Counted from the stretch's first letter, positions 49,484 to 57,176 are shown. The stretch is DNA of 64,000 nt from Fibrobacter sp. UWP2 (GCF_900141705.1 NZ_FQYM01000004.1:62001-126000); one strand, 5' to 3'. Notes: generated by a model from the sequence alone, not told the origin. Program-made: numbers and translations.

Positions 49484-50632
49484 ATGAAAAAAATTTTTGC
49501 TTGCGCTGCTGCGCTTTCGTTTATGATTGTTGCCTGCGGGGACGATTCTTCTTCCGGGCCGGAGCCCGTTGCCGGGGTTGAAAGCTCTTCTGCCGGGCAG
49601 GACTTGTCTTCTGCTACAAACAATCCTTCATCGAGCGGGGCGAATCCGTTATCAAGCGTGAGTGTGGAATCCTCTTCGGCAATGAATCCCGCATCGAGCG
49701 AGACTGTTAAATCGTCCAGTTCGCAGGGAACGTCGTCTGCGGTGCAGCCGGGACAGTCTTCTTCCAGTTTGACTCCGCCGGGTTCGTCTTCTAGCGTGAC
49801 TCCGCAGAGCTCCTCGTCCAACGTGACACCGCCGAGTTCATCTTCGCGCCCGAGCTACAACGGTCCCGTACCGCTCAGAAGCATCAAGGCGACCTGCCGG
49901 GAAGAAGTTTGGACGAATGATCCGGTTGAACCCGAGCCGCCTGCAGCGTTTTACAGTGTCTCCAACAGCTTCGCGCAAATCGACATGCTCAATGTCAAGT
50001 TGACCTACGCCTGCGATTCCGCCTTGCAGAAGGCTTTCTTTGATAGCCTGAAGGCAGACAATACCGTGGCATCGGTCATCGGGGATACTCTCTTTGTGAA
50101 TATCGACCATTCCGGTGAGAAGGGCGTGAAACTCGAGTGCGGCTGCACGGCCGATGTGAAATTCACGTTTGATGAACAATATGCCGGATTTGGCTATACG
50201 GCGTTCGAGAACAACAGGCCTCCGCTCGAGCTAGGATATAAACTGATTAATCAGCCGGATCGGGGCTACCAGAAGATTGAAAAGGCCGATGCGCAGTGTA
50301 ACAAGAGCGGTCTGGACGATCCGATGGTAGATGCCGCCTTGCCGCCCGTGGCGCACATGTACGTGAACGGCGATTCTGCGCAGATAGTCATTGAAGAAGT
50401 CGTGCTTACCTGCGGAACGGTATTCGAGAGCGTTGCAATTGAGATGAGGGACTCCACGCTCTACGTGACTCCGCATTACGATACTTCGCTCCCGCAGGCC
50501 GATTGCCTCTGCAGGTCGAAGGTCAGTTTCAATATCAAGGCGTTGGACCTGTATAAAGAAGCGACTTTGCTGGTCTATGACGACGGCACGAGCTTCAATC
50601 TCAGCAACAAGATGCGCCTGATAGTGGAATAG
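49484..50632 (+). CDS. lipoprotein with two copies of the four-Cys domain
   Basis: 382 residues from ATG 49484 (four codons inside the longest frame), where the signal peptide MKKIFACAAALSFMIVACGD begins; lipobox IVAC. A long Ser-rich linker covers ~20-125 with units such as SSSLTPPGSSSSV. Two domain copies follow: ~130-250 (KATCREEV, LTYACDSAL, GDTLFVNI, CGC) and ~265-380 (DAQCNKSG, VLTCGTVFES, STLYVTPHY, CLC, LLVYDDG). It is the last gene of the operon; the next gene has its own promoter overlapping this stop. Confidence 0.8.
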   Translation: MKKIFACAAALSFMIVACGDDSSSGPEPVAGVESSSAGQDLSSATNNPSSSGANPLSSVSVESSSAMNPASSETVKSSSSQGTSSAVQPGQSSSSLTPPGSSSSVTPQSSSSNVTPPSSSSRPSYNGPVPLRSIKATCREEVWTNDPVEPEPPAAFYSVSNSFAQIDMLNVKLTYACDSALQKAFFDSLKADNTVASVIGDTLFVNIDHSGEKGVKLECGCTADVKFTFDEQYAGFGYTAFENNRPPLELGYKLINQPDRGYQKIEKADAQCNKSGLDDPMVDAALPPVAHMYVNGDSAQIVIEEVVLTCGTVFESVAIEMRDSTLYVTPHYDTSLPQADCLCRSKVSFNIKALDLYKEATLLVYDDGTSFNLSNKMRLIVE

Positions 50633-50636
50633 TTTC

Positions 50637-50642
50637 TATATT
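50637..50642 (+). promoter_or_regulatory. -10 element of a leaderless purO promoter
   Basis: TATATT in TTTCTATATTTCGG, 7 nt before the ATG at 50650. No ribosome binding site. Confidence 0.5.
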
Positions 50643-50649
50643 TCGGGCC

Positions 50650-51384
50650 ATGAAATACACAGACGAAGCAAAACAGAATTTCAAGGCCCTCTCCAACAAC
50701 CCGTATCCCGGACGCGGAATTATCCTCGGTGAAAGTGCCGACGGCAAGTCCTACGTGCAGGTCTACTGGATCATGGGCCGTAGCGTCAACAGCCGCAATC
50801 GCGTGTTCGAAATTGAACCGAAGACCGGCTTCATGAAGACCAAGGCCTTCGACGAATCCAAGCTCACCGACCCGCACCTGATTATCTACTACCCGGCACG
50901 TCACACCGCCGACGTGCAGATTATCACGAACGGCGACCAGACCGACACGATTTACGACGCCATCAAGCTCGGCGGCACTTTCGAAAGCGCCCTCCGCACG
51001 CGCCAGTACGAAGACGACGCCCCGAACTTCACGCCGCGCATCTCCGGCATCCACTACAAGAACGCCAGCCCCGCCGTTTACAAGCTCTCCATCCTCAAGA
51101 GCCGTAACAACAGCGAAGAAGCCGGTTGCGAGCGCATGACGTTCGAATACGAGAAGGCCCTGCCGGGTCTCGGCCACTTCATCAGCACCTACGAAACCGA
51201 TGGCAGCCCGATTCCGAGCTTCAACGGCTTCCCGAAACTGATGCCGATTTTTGACAACGCCGAAGACACGCTCAAAAAATACTGGGCCGCCCTGAACAAG
51301 GACAACAAGGTTTCCCTGATGGTCAAGTGGATCGACAAGAAGACCTTCAAGGCCAAGACGCTTATCGTGAATAAGAATAAGTAA
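50650..51384 (+). CDS. purO: PurO-type IMP cyclohydrolase
   Basis: 244 residues. The opening ALSNNPYPGRGIILGESADG and YWIMGRSVNSRNRVF are characteristic of the PurO family, first known from archaea. It closes the FAICAR ring to IMP in the last purine step, a job done by the C-terminal half of PurH in most bacteria. Other blocks: PHLIIYYPARH, TRQYEDDAPNFTPRISG. No other purine genes are nearby. A leaderless promoter precedes it. The call rests on the N-terminal signature and overall length. Confidence 0.88.
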   Translation: MKYTDEAKQNFKALSNNPYPGRGIILGESADGKSYVQVYWIMGRSVNSRNRVFEIEPKTGFMKTKAFDESKLTDPHLIIYYPARHTADVQIITNGDQTDTIYDAIKLGGTFESALRTRQYEDDAPNFTPRISGIHYKNASPAVYKLSILKSRNNSEEAGCERMTFEYEKALPGLGHFISTYETDGSPIPSFNGFPKLMPIFDNAEDTLKKYWAALNKDNKVSLMVKWIDKKTFKAKTLIVNKNK

Positions 51385-51475
51385 AATCGAAAAAGCTGCT
51401 GGATTAGTCCTTGACGTTTCCGCAGCTATACAGACTGACTAGACAAATCCAAAAAAAAACACTTGCTTTTTTGAG

Positions 51476-51507
51476 CACTAATTGTTATATTAGTGAACAA
51501 AAGTGCA
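51476..51507 (+). promoter_or_regulatory. operator-like sites over the promoter of the radical-SAM/DUF4130 pair
   Basis: CACTAAT-TGTTAT-ATTAGTG (51476-51495) straddles the -10 TATATT (51486-51491). It is followed by TGAACAAAAGTGCA (51494-51507), one base away from TGCNCN4GTGCA, which I recall as the LexA box reported for Fibrobacter. The latter covers the expected start of transcription. Confidence 0.45.
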
Positions 51508-51525
51508 TTTAAACAGGTGTGTATC

Positions 51526-52812
51526 ATGGATTTGCGTCAAAAATTGAACATCCTAGGCGAGGCGGCCAAGTACGACGTGTCGTGTTCCTCAAGTGGATCA
51601 AGCCGTCGTGCGCCCAAGGGCGGGCTCGGGAGCGGCTGCAGTGCTGGCATTTGCCACACGTGGTCGGCCGACGGGCGGTGCATCTCGCTTTTGAAGGTGC
51701 TGCTCAGCAACGCTTGCAAGTACGACTGCGCCTACTGCATCAACCGCCGTAGCAACGATGTTCCTCGCGCGACCTTTACACCCAGGGAACTCATCGATCT
51801 CACGCTCGAATTCTACCGCCGTAACTACATCGAGGGGCTCTTCCTGAGCTCGGCGGTCATCGGCTCGCCCGACAACACCATGGAACTCCTGATCCGCGTG
51901 GCGAAGGAGTTGCGTACGATGCATCGCTTTGGCGGCTACATTCACCTCAAGGCGATTCCCGGTGCGAGCGACCGGCTCTTGTACGAGGCGGGCCTCTACG
52001 CTGACCGCAGCAGCGTGAATATAGAGATTCCGTCCGATAGGCAGCTGCAGTACCTGGCTCCCGAAAAAAACTTCGCCTCCATTTACCGGCCCATGAATTT
52101 TTTGGCCGAGCGCAAGATCGAGTACAAAACGGAGCGCTCCAATGGTTCTAGGTTCGCACCCAAGTTCCTGCCCGCGGGTCAAAGCACCCAGATGATTGTC
52201 GGGGCGTCGGGGGAGACTGACCTCCAGATACTGACGCTCTCGGCAGGCTTTTACAGGCAGCAGCAAATGAAGCGCGTCTACTTTTCGGGCTACGTTCCCA
52301 TCAATGCCGACAAGCGCTTGCCCGCCCTCACCACCAAGACGCCCCTTTTGCGCGAGCACCGCCTTTACCAGGCGGACTGGCTTATGCGATTTTACAAGTT
52401 CAATTACGACGAAATCCTGGACGCGAAGAACCCGAACCTCGATCTGGATCTGGACCCGAAGGCGATGTGGGCGTTGCGCCATCCGGAGTTCTTCCCGATA
52501 GATTTGCAGACCGCCGATTACGAGATGATTCTGCGCGTGCCGGGAATCGGCGTCAAGTCGGCACAGCTTATCGTGAGCGGGCGTCGCTTTTGCACCATTC
52601 GCATGGAGCAGCTCAAGAAGATGGGGGTCGTGCTCAAGCGCGCCAAATACTTCATCTACAATCCCGACGTGCCTGCGAACTTGCGCAGGCTCTATCCCGA
52701 GATGTTGCGCCCGATGCTGATTGCGCGTCCGAGACCCGCACAGCTTGATTTTTTCAGCCAGTTGCAGACGCCCGCGCTCCCGGCCCCTGCGCAACTCCGC
52801 GTCGCCGGCTAA
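51526..52812 (+). CDS. radical SAM protein of the TIGR03916 DNA-metabolism family
   Basis: 428 residues from ATG 51526 (start chosen at MDLRQKLNILGEAAKYD, where conserved sequence begins; AGG lies 10-13 nt before). The radical-SAM cluster motif CKYDCAYC sits at ~65-72 after GICHTWSADGRCISLLK. Then YIEGLFLSSAVIGSPD, NIEIPSDRQLQYLAPEK and, near the C-terminus, a helix-hairpin-helix MILRVPGIGVKSAQLIVSGR that suggests DNA binding. Members are predicted to act in DNA modification or repair beside DUF4130/uracil-DNA-glycosylase proteins. The DUF4130 gene follows after 13 nt. Confidence 0.9.
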   Translation: MDLRQKLNILGEAAKYDVSCSSSGSSRRAPKGGLGSGCSAGICHTWSADGRCISLLKVLLSNACKYDCAYCINRRSNDVPRATFTPRELIDLTLEFYRRNYIEGLFLSSAVIGSPDNTMELLIRVAKELRTMHRFGGYIHLKAIPGASDRLLYEAGLYADRSSVNIEIPSDRQLQYLAPEKNFASIYRPMNFLAERKIEYKTERSNGSRFAPKFLPAGQSTQMIVGASGETDLQILTLSAGFYRQQQMKRVYFSGYVPINADKRLPALTTKTPLLREHRLYQADWLMRFYKFNYDEILDAKNPNLDLDLDPKAMWALRHPEFFPIDLQTADYEMILRVPGIGVKSAQLIVSGRRFCTIRMEQLKKMGVVLKRAKYFIYNPDVPANLRRLYPEMLRPMLIARPRPAQLDFFSQLQTPALPAPAQLRVAG

Positions 52813-52825
52813 CCCCACATCCCAC

Positions 52826-53659
52826 ATGTCTCTCCTCATCTCATACGATTCTTCGTTCGACGGCTTCCTGAGCGCGGTATTCGAAATCTACCGCCAGCGT
52901 CTCGATGTAGGCGATTTCTTGCCGGAACGCCCGTACGATCCGGAGTCATCGTCGACTTTCGACTTGTTCCTGCAGCCATTTCACGTGGAGACCGTCGCGG
53001 ATTCCGCCCGCAGGCTCCGTCGCGCCATCGTCAACATGGCGGGCGCCGATATATTGGACCTGCTCGAGACGGCCTTCCGCTCCGAGGAACGCGGCGTGGA
53101 AATGAAGATTTTTGCCTACCTGCGCAAGCTTTTCGCCGGCGATGAGCCCGGCTTTAACCGCAATCCCACTAGCAAGGAGATGCTCCCGCTTTTCTTGCTT
53201 GCCCGCGCCGTACGTCACGAAGCTGGCGGCATGCTCGGGATGGTACGCTTTAACAAGGCGCCCGACGGCTTGTACGTTGCCGAGATAGAGCCGAAGTACG
53301 ACATCCTCGAGATGATTGTCGGGCATTTCCGCGGACGCTTCCCGACGGGCCGCTGGGCCATCGTCGATGTGCTACGCTGTTATGGCGTGTTCTACAATGG
53401 CCAGCATACGGAATACCTGGAATTCACCGATTCCGATACGATTTCCCGCACCATCGCGCAGAATGCACCTCCCGACGAGTTCACGCGCATGTGGAAGTCT
53501 TATTACGATACGATGGCCATCAAGGAGCGCCTGAACCCGCGACTCCTCAGGCGTTGCTTGCCCGTACGTTACTGGAAGCACCTGCCGGAACGCCAGCAGA
53601 ACCTGGCTAGTCCGGTGAGCCGCCCCATGAGCAATCCGGCGAGTCGTCCCACGGTTTGA
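52826..53659 (+). CDS. DUF4130 (TIGR03915) DNA-metabolism protein
   Basis: 277 residues from ATG 52826; the longer frame overlaps the previous gene. Starts SLLISYDSSFDGFLSAVFEI, then AFRSEERGVEMKIFAYLRKL, LARAVRHEAGGMLGMVRF, YVAEIEPKYDILEMIVGHFR and PTGRWAIVDVLRCYGVFYNG, all typical of DUF4130. The family is found fused to, or beside, uracil-DNA glycosylases and next to TIGR03916 radical-SAM proteins. No glycosylase is present here. The last ~20 residues (SPVSRPMSNPASRPTV) are Pro/Ser rich. Precise activity unknown. Confidence 0.88.
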   Translation: MSLLISYDSSFDGFLSAVFEIYRQRLDVGDFLPERPYDPESSSTFDLFLQPFHVETVADSARRLRRAIVNMAGADILDLLETAFRSEERGVEMKIFAYLRKLFAGDEPGFNRNPTSKEMLPLFLLARAVRHEAGGMLGMVRFNKAPDGLYVAEIEPKYDILEMIVGHFRGRFPTGRWAIVDVLRCYGVFYNGQHTEYLEFTDSDTISRTIAQNAPPDEFTRMWKSYYDTMAIKERLNPRLLRRCLPVRYWKHLPERQQNLASPVSRPMSNPASRPTV

Positions 53660-53729
53660 GGGATTTTCGCTTTTATCATTAGGCGCTGCGTTTCGTTTTA
53701 ATATATATTTCGGGAGAGAGGAACTCCCT

Positions 53730-55454
53730 ATGCGTAAAATCTTGACCGGTTGTATCTTGACTGCCTTGCTTGCCTCTTGCTCAGGCGAGGATGACTCCAT
53801 TACACTCAAAGACCCGCTGTCCAAGGAAGTCAATACCATTTACGACTTGGGCAAATGTACCGATTCGCGTAAGGGCGAGTTTGTCTATGTCGTGGAAGAT
53901 GAGGTGGACTATTTCTGTTATTCCGGGAAATGGATCCGCGAAGACGAACTGGGGAAGGAATCGTCTTCTTCGGAGAAAGTGTCGTCGGACTCCGATGACG
54001 ATGAATCTTCTTCGAGCAAGGAATCGTCGAGTTCCGCAGACGACGAATCTTCTTCAAGCAAGGAATCGTCGAGTTTCGCAGACGACGAATCTTCTTCGAG
54101 CAAGGTGTCGTCGAGTTCCGCAGACGACGAATCTTCTTCGAGCAAGGAATCGTCGAGTTCCGCAGACGACAAGTCTTCTTCGAGCAAGGAATCGTCGAGT
54201 TCCGCAGGCGACAAGTCTTCTTCAAGCAAAGAATCGTCGAGTTCCGCAGACGACAAATCTTCTTCGTCGGCGAAATCGTCCAGCAGTTCCAAGACGCACG
54301 ATAGCAAGACTTTCGTGGATTCGCGTGACGGCAAAACGTACCGCATGGTGACTATCGGTTCGCAGACCTGGTTCGCAGAAAATCTTAACTACTATGGCGA
54401 TGACGTGACCGGCTTCTGCCATTCCGGCAAGCCCGAGAATTGCGAGAAGTACGGGATGCTCTACGATTGGGACGATGCCAAGAGGGCTTGCCCGACCGGG
54501 ACTCATCTGCCGACAATCGAAGAATTGCGGGAATTGATTGACTTTGTCGGGGAAGACAGCTCTGCGGTGGTGCTCATGGCCGATACCGGCTGGACAAGGG
54601 ACGACGGCTTCCTGGGTACGGATGAATACGGGTTTGCGATGCTCCCAGGCAGCTACAAGGCGGGGAGGAGTTACGGTTCATCGTTGGGATGGTGCTCTAA
54701 TATGTGGACCGCATCGGATAGCGCCGGCCTAGTATACGCGGCGTATCTAGGATGGAACCTGTCGAATGTCTCCATCGGGTTGTACAATCTGACTGATGGG
54801 TGGGGAATGTCTATCCGCTGCGTCGAGGGTGAACCAAAATCGTCGAGCTCCAGCAGCACTCCGGCTTCTTCCTCGTCAAGCTCTAGTGAAAAGAGCTCAT
54901 GGAAATTCCTGAACCCGGCATTTTCGTACGGACAGATGACCGACAGCCGTGATGGGCAGGTTTACAAGACGATCGTTGTCGATACGCTCACATGGATGGC
55001 CGAAAACCTGAACTATGAAACCGTCAACAGCTATTGTTTCAATGATACGGCTAAATATTGCGCTACATATGGACGCATGTATACATGGCCGGCTGCATTG
55101 AACGCTTGTCCCGAAGGTTGGCATTTGCCGACTTATAGCGAATTGAGCTACCTTGTTAAAGGGAAAGGTGGTGACAATCTTAGATCCAAGGCGGGGTGGA
55201 TTATAGTGAACGATGAAGATAGACCTGGTCTCGATGCGTATGGATTTTCGGCGAGTCCCGGTGGGAGACGGATATCAGCAGGGCGATATTTTGCTTTAGG
55301 TACGGAGGTAGGTTATTGGTCTGCTACCGAACATGAAGAGCACGACGACCGCGCTTGGAGTGTGGAATTTCATCAGAATGACCCGTACAGTATGTTAACG
55401 ACAGAATTTAAGGATTGGGCCTATTCTGTTCGCTGTGTGAAAGGCGCGAAGTAG
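53730..55454 (+). CDS. lipoprotein with Ser-rich linker and two TIGR02145 domains
   Basis: 574 residues. Lipobox LLASC (ILTALLASCSGEDD). A short module at ~35-75 ends YFCYSGKW, the pattern seen at the start of the GH5 fragment. Then a Ser/Asp/Lys/Glu linker (~78-190) of SSSSKESSSSADDE units coded by a 42-bp tandem repeat. TIGR02145 (Fib_succ_major) domain 1 at ~195-372 (DSRDGKTYRMVTIGSQTWFA, GTHLPTIEELREL, MSIRCVEG), a second Ser linker, and domain 2 at ~400-574 (DSRDGQVYKTI, WMAENLNYE, GWHLPTYSELSYL, YSVRCVKGAK). The family is abundant in Fibrobacter; function is not established. A TATATTT -10 precedes it. Confidence 0.9.
   Translation: MRKILTGCILTALLASCSGEDDSITLKDPLSKEVNTIYDLGKCTDSRKGEFVYVVEDEVDYFCYSGKWIREDELGKESSSSEKVSSDSDDDESSSSKESSSSADDESSSSKESSSFADDESSSSKVSSSSADDESSSSKESSSSADDKSSSSKESSSSAGDKSSSSKESSSSADDKSSSSAKSSSSSKTHDSKTFVDSRDGKTYRMVTIGSQTWFAENLNYYGDDVTGFCHSGKPENCEKYGMLYDWDDAKRACPTGTHLPTIEELRELIDFVGEDSSAVVLMADTGWTRDDGFLGTDEYGFAMLPGSYKAGRSYGSSLGWCSNMWTASDSAGLVYAAYLGWNLSNVSIGLYNLTDGWGMSIRCVEGEPKSSSSSSTPASSSSSSSEKSSWKFLNPAFSYGQMTDSRDGQVYKTIVVDTLTWMAENLNYETVNSYCFNDTAKYCATYGRMYTWPAALNACPEGWHLPTYSELSYLVKGKGGDNLRSKAGWIIVNDEDRPGLDAYGFSASPGGRRISAGRYFALGTEVGYWSATEHEEHDDRAWSVEFHQNDPYSMLTTEFKDWAYSVRCVKGAK
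54004..54270 (+). repeat. 42-bp minisatellite in the lipoprotein linker
   Basis: Units begin near 54004, 54046, 54088, 54130, 54172, 54214 and (partial) 54256. The core is GAATCTTCTTCGAGCAAGGA followed by ATCGTCGAGTTCCGCAGACG. The unit is a multiple of three, so copy-number change would alter linker length without a frameshift. Confidence 0.9.
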
Positions 55455-55511
55455 GCTCGATTGCTTGCATAAAAAATGACATTTTGTTATATTTTAATCA
55501 ACTTCTAATAA

Positions 55512-55745
55512 CATCGGGGGTGCTTTCTGTTCTTCGAACAGAATCACCCGCGGTTCGGTCATGCCGACAAGCAAGCTTGCCGGCGCGACACTCACCTGGG
55601 GGTGCTCTGGTTTGCCTCGCCTAACGCTATTCGCGTTACGCTCGCCCTTTGGGCCTTTCGCTCACTTCGTGAGCTCAAGGGCCTAAATGCTCGCTAGCTC
55701 GCATTTAGTCGACAGGCCTGTCTCAACCAGATCATCGCTGGAAAA
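55512..55745 (+). other. hairpin-rich region upstream of ssrA with partial copies of its 5' end
   Basis: AATAACAT-C-GGGGGTG (ending 55522) matches AATAACAT-T-GGGGGTG at the true ssrA start (55753), 237 bp away. A third copy, TGGGGGTGCTCTGGTTTG, begins at 55597. Between them are several palindromes: TTCTGTTCTTCGAACAGAA, GCTCACTTCGTGAGC, and TAAATGC...GCATTTA. A TATATT -10 lies near 55490. No protein-coding frame is credible. Confidence 0.6.
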
Positions 55746-55752
55746 TAACATT

Positions 55753-56109
55753 GGGGGTGATCTGGTTTCGACAGGGTCGCTGAAGTGTTAGTTGCAAGCC
55801 GAGGTCTCAGACGGGGGCACTCGTTAAAAAGTCTGAAAAAAAATAAGTGCTGACGAAAACTACGCACTCGCTGCCTAATTAACGGCAACGCCGGGCCTCA
55901 TTCCGCTCCCATCGGGGTGTACGTCCGGACGCAATATGGGATAGGATTCTTGCATGCCTGGGGCTAGCGTCTGAAATTCACTAGGCTGGCTGAAATCTGC
56001 GCCGACCTTCTTGGGCGTGGGCGAGGCGAGACCTTAAATTCGAAGGGAAAGCTTGTAGGAACGTGCATGGACGTGATTTTGGACAGGGGTTCGACTCCCC
56101 TCACCTCCA
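55753..56109 (+). ncRNA. ssrA: transfer-messenger RNA (tmRNA)
   Basis: The 5' end GGGGGTGATCTGGTTTCGAC and the 3' end GGTTCGACTCCCCTCACCTCC-A pair to form the tRNA-like acceptor stem (GGGGGTGA with TCACCTCC). The tag frame starts at GCT 55849 and reads ADENYALAA, then TAA TTAA (55876). The tag is the degradation signal added to stalled proteins; its Ala-Leu-Ala-Ala end is typical for ClpXP. CCA is not encoded (genomic sequence after the discriminator is CGA), so it must be added. One-piece, not permuted. It is followed directly by a 15-bp terminator. Confidence 0.97.
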
Positions 56110-56149
56110 CGAAGGGGTAGACACGCGGTGTCTACCCCTTCGTGTTTTT
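56110..56149 (+). terminator. ssrA terminator
   Basis: CGAAGGGGTAGACAC-GCG-GTGTCTACCCCTTCG, 15 bp perfect, followed by TGTTTTTA. It begins immediately after the discriminator base of tmRNA. Its 3' arm belongs to the 140-bp repeat unit. Confidence 0.95.
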
Positions 56150-56453
56150 ACGAGACGGGCTCACCAAGTTCGCCCCGCCCCCGGCATCCTTTTAGCAAGG
56201 ATGCCGTTTGCTCCTATCTCATATTCGCAAGCCCTTGGCTTGCTCATATATACCGCGGTAACACGCGGTGTCTACCCCTTCGTGTTTTTACGAGACGGGC
56301 TCACCAAGTTCGCCCCGCCCCCGGCATCCTTTTAACAAGGATGCCGTTTGCTCCTATCTCATATTCGCAAGCCCTTGGCTTGCTCATATCTGCCGCGGTA
56401 ACATGCGGTGTCTACCCCTTCGTGTTTTTACGAGACGGGCTCACCAAGTTCGC
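56121..56453 (+). repeat. 140-bp tandem repeat downstream of ssrA (2.4 copies)
   Basis: Unit starts at 56121, 56261 and 56401 (ACACGCGGTGTCTACCCCTT; the third has ACATGCGG), exactly 140 bp apart; the last breaks off after CCAAGTTCGC near 56453. Each full unit contains the 3' half of the ssrA terminator, a GCCCCGCCCCC run and a hairpin CGGCATCCTT...AAGGATGCCG. This fills the 405-bp space between ssrA and the next gene. Apparent reading frames inside are repeat artefacts. Confidence 0.95.
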
Positions 56454-56502
56454 TTTTTATTTTGTTTTACGGGGTCGCGCGCTTACCGTAATTTTTTTCT
56501 AT

Positions 56503-56508
56503 TATATT
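56503..56508 (+). promoter_or_regulatory. -10 element of a leaderless promoter
   Basis: TATATT in CTATTATATTTAGAG, 6 nt before the ATG at 56515. No ribosome binding site. Confidence 0.5.
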
Positions 56509-56514
56509 TAGAGT

Positions 56515-56928
56515 ATGGAATACAGAATTTTAATGCGTTTTGTGGGGGAGAGGGATGACCTTGCCGAGCTTTGGGATGCTTTTGTGGCGCAGTTCCCGGA
56601 GGCGGAACTCCCCAGCGAAGACAGCGGTTACTGGTATTCTGTTGACGAGGTGATGACCGACGAGTACGAATGCCGTTTTGAGGAGCTGCCCGAGGAGGGG
56701 CTCCTGGCGATGGACGGCACCCTTGCCGTGGAGGGGGAATTCCCCGAAGATACCCTGAGTGAAATCATGGAACGCTTCGAGCGCGTGTACGGCGTGTTCA
56801 AGTGGAGCTCGATGGACGTGGGCGTGGGTTGCGGCGTGAGCGAATCGTGGGGCGAGTTCGTGCTCGACATGGTGGACGACTACTCCGACGAGGCGAACGA
56901 AATCTCCGAAGCTGTTCTCGGGTTTTAA
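56515..56928 (+). CDS. acidic protein of unknown function
   Basis: 137 residues, strongly acidic (Glu+Asp about a quarter of residues). Start MEYRILMRFVGERDDLAELW, then VDEVMTDEYECRFEELPEEG, DTLSEIMERFERVYGVFKWS, ending in FVLDMVDDYSDEANEISEAV. No signal peptide or membrane segment. The pattern of strands and helices suggests a small soluble alpha/beta domain. Not recognised. A leaderless promoter is visible and hairpins follow the stop. Confidence 0.7.
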   Translation: MEYRILMRFVGERDDLAELWDAFVAQFPEAELPSEDSGYWYSVDEVMTDEYECRFEELPEEGLLAMDGTLAVEGEFPEDTLSEIMERFERVYGVFKWSSMDVGVGCGVSESWGEFVLDMVDDYSDEANEISEAVLGF

Positions 56929-57176
56929 TATAGCACCGTCAGGTGCCCACGAAAATACTCCGCCCGAGAATCGAACGGAGTATTGAGTGTCGGGAGGGGC
57001 TTAGGGAGGGCCGTGCCCTCCCTTGTCGCCCGTGAGCAACAAAGCCCCTGGTATTAACCAGGGGCGGTTGCGACCTTTGGACACTTGCGCTTTAGCGCTT
57101 AGTGTACATGGCCACCTTTAGGTGGGAGTGAGCGCCTACCAGAGAAGCAGTTCCCGAGTTTAGCGCGAACGGTCGC
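56929..57176. repeat. intergenic hairpins, including a single relative of the 94-bp repeat
   Basis: AATACTCCG...CGGAGTATT (56953-56983) and AGGGAGGGC-CGT-GCCCTCCCT (57003-57023) are hairpins. GCCCCTGGT-ATTA-ACCAGGGGC (57044-57065) and GTGAGCGCC...TTTAGCGCGAACGGTCGC (57128-57175) resemble, in the same order, the hairpin and end of the 40668-41054 units. As there, the element starts at the stop codon of a minus-strand gene (ilvH) and would act as its 3' end. Confidence 0.65.

Noticed and set aside
56063-56558. Overlapping open frames within the 140-bp repeats after ssrA
   Set aside because: They repeat the same peptide with each DNA unit, start inside tmRNA or its terminator, and have no translation signals.
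56951-56985. tRNA-like T-arm (minus strand GTTCGATTCTC with GGGCGGAGTA)
   Set aside because: Only a simple hairpin is present; no D-arm, anticodon arm or matching acceptor strand could be found. No tRNA genes were recognised anywhere in the window.
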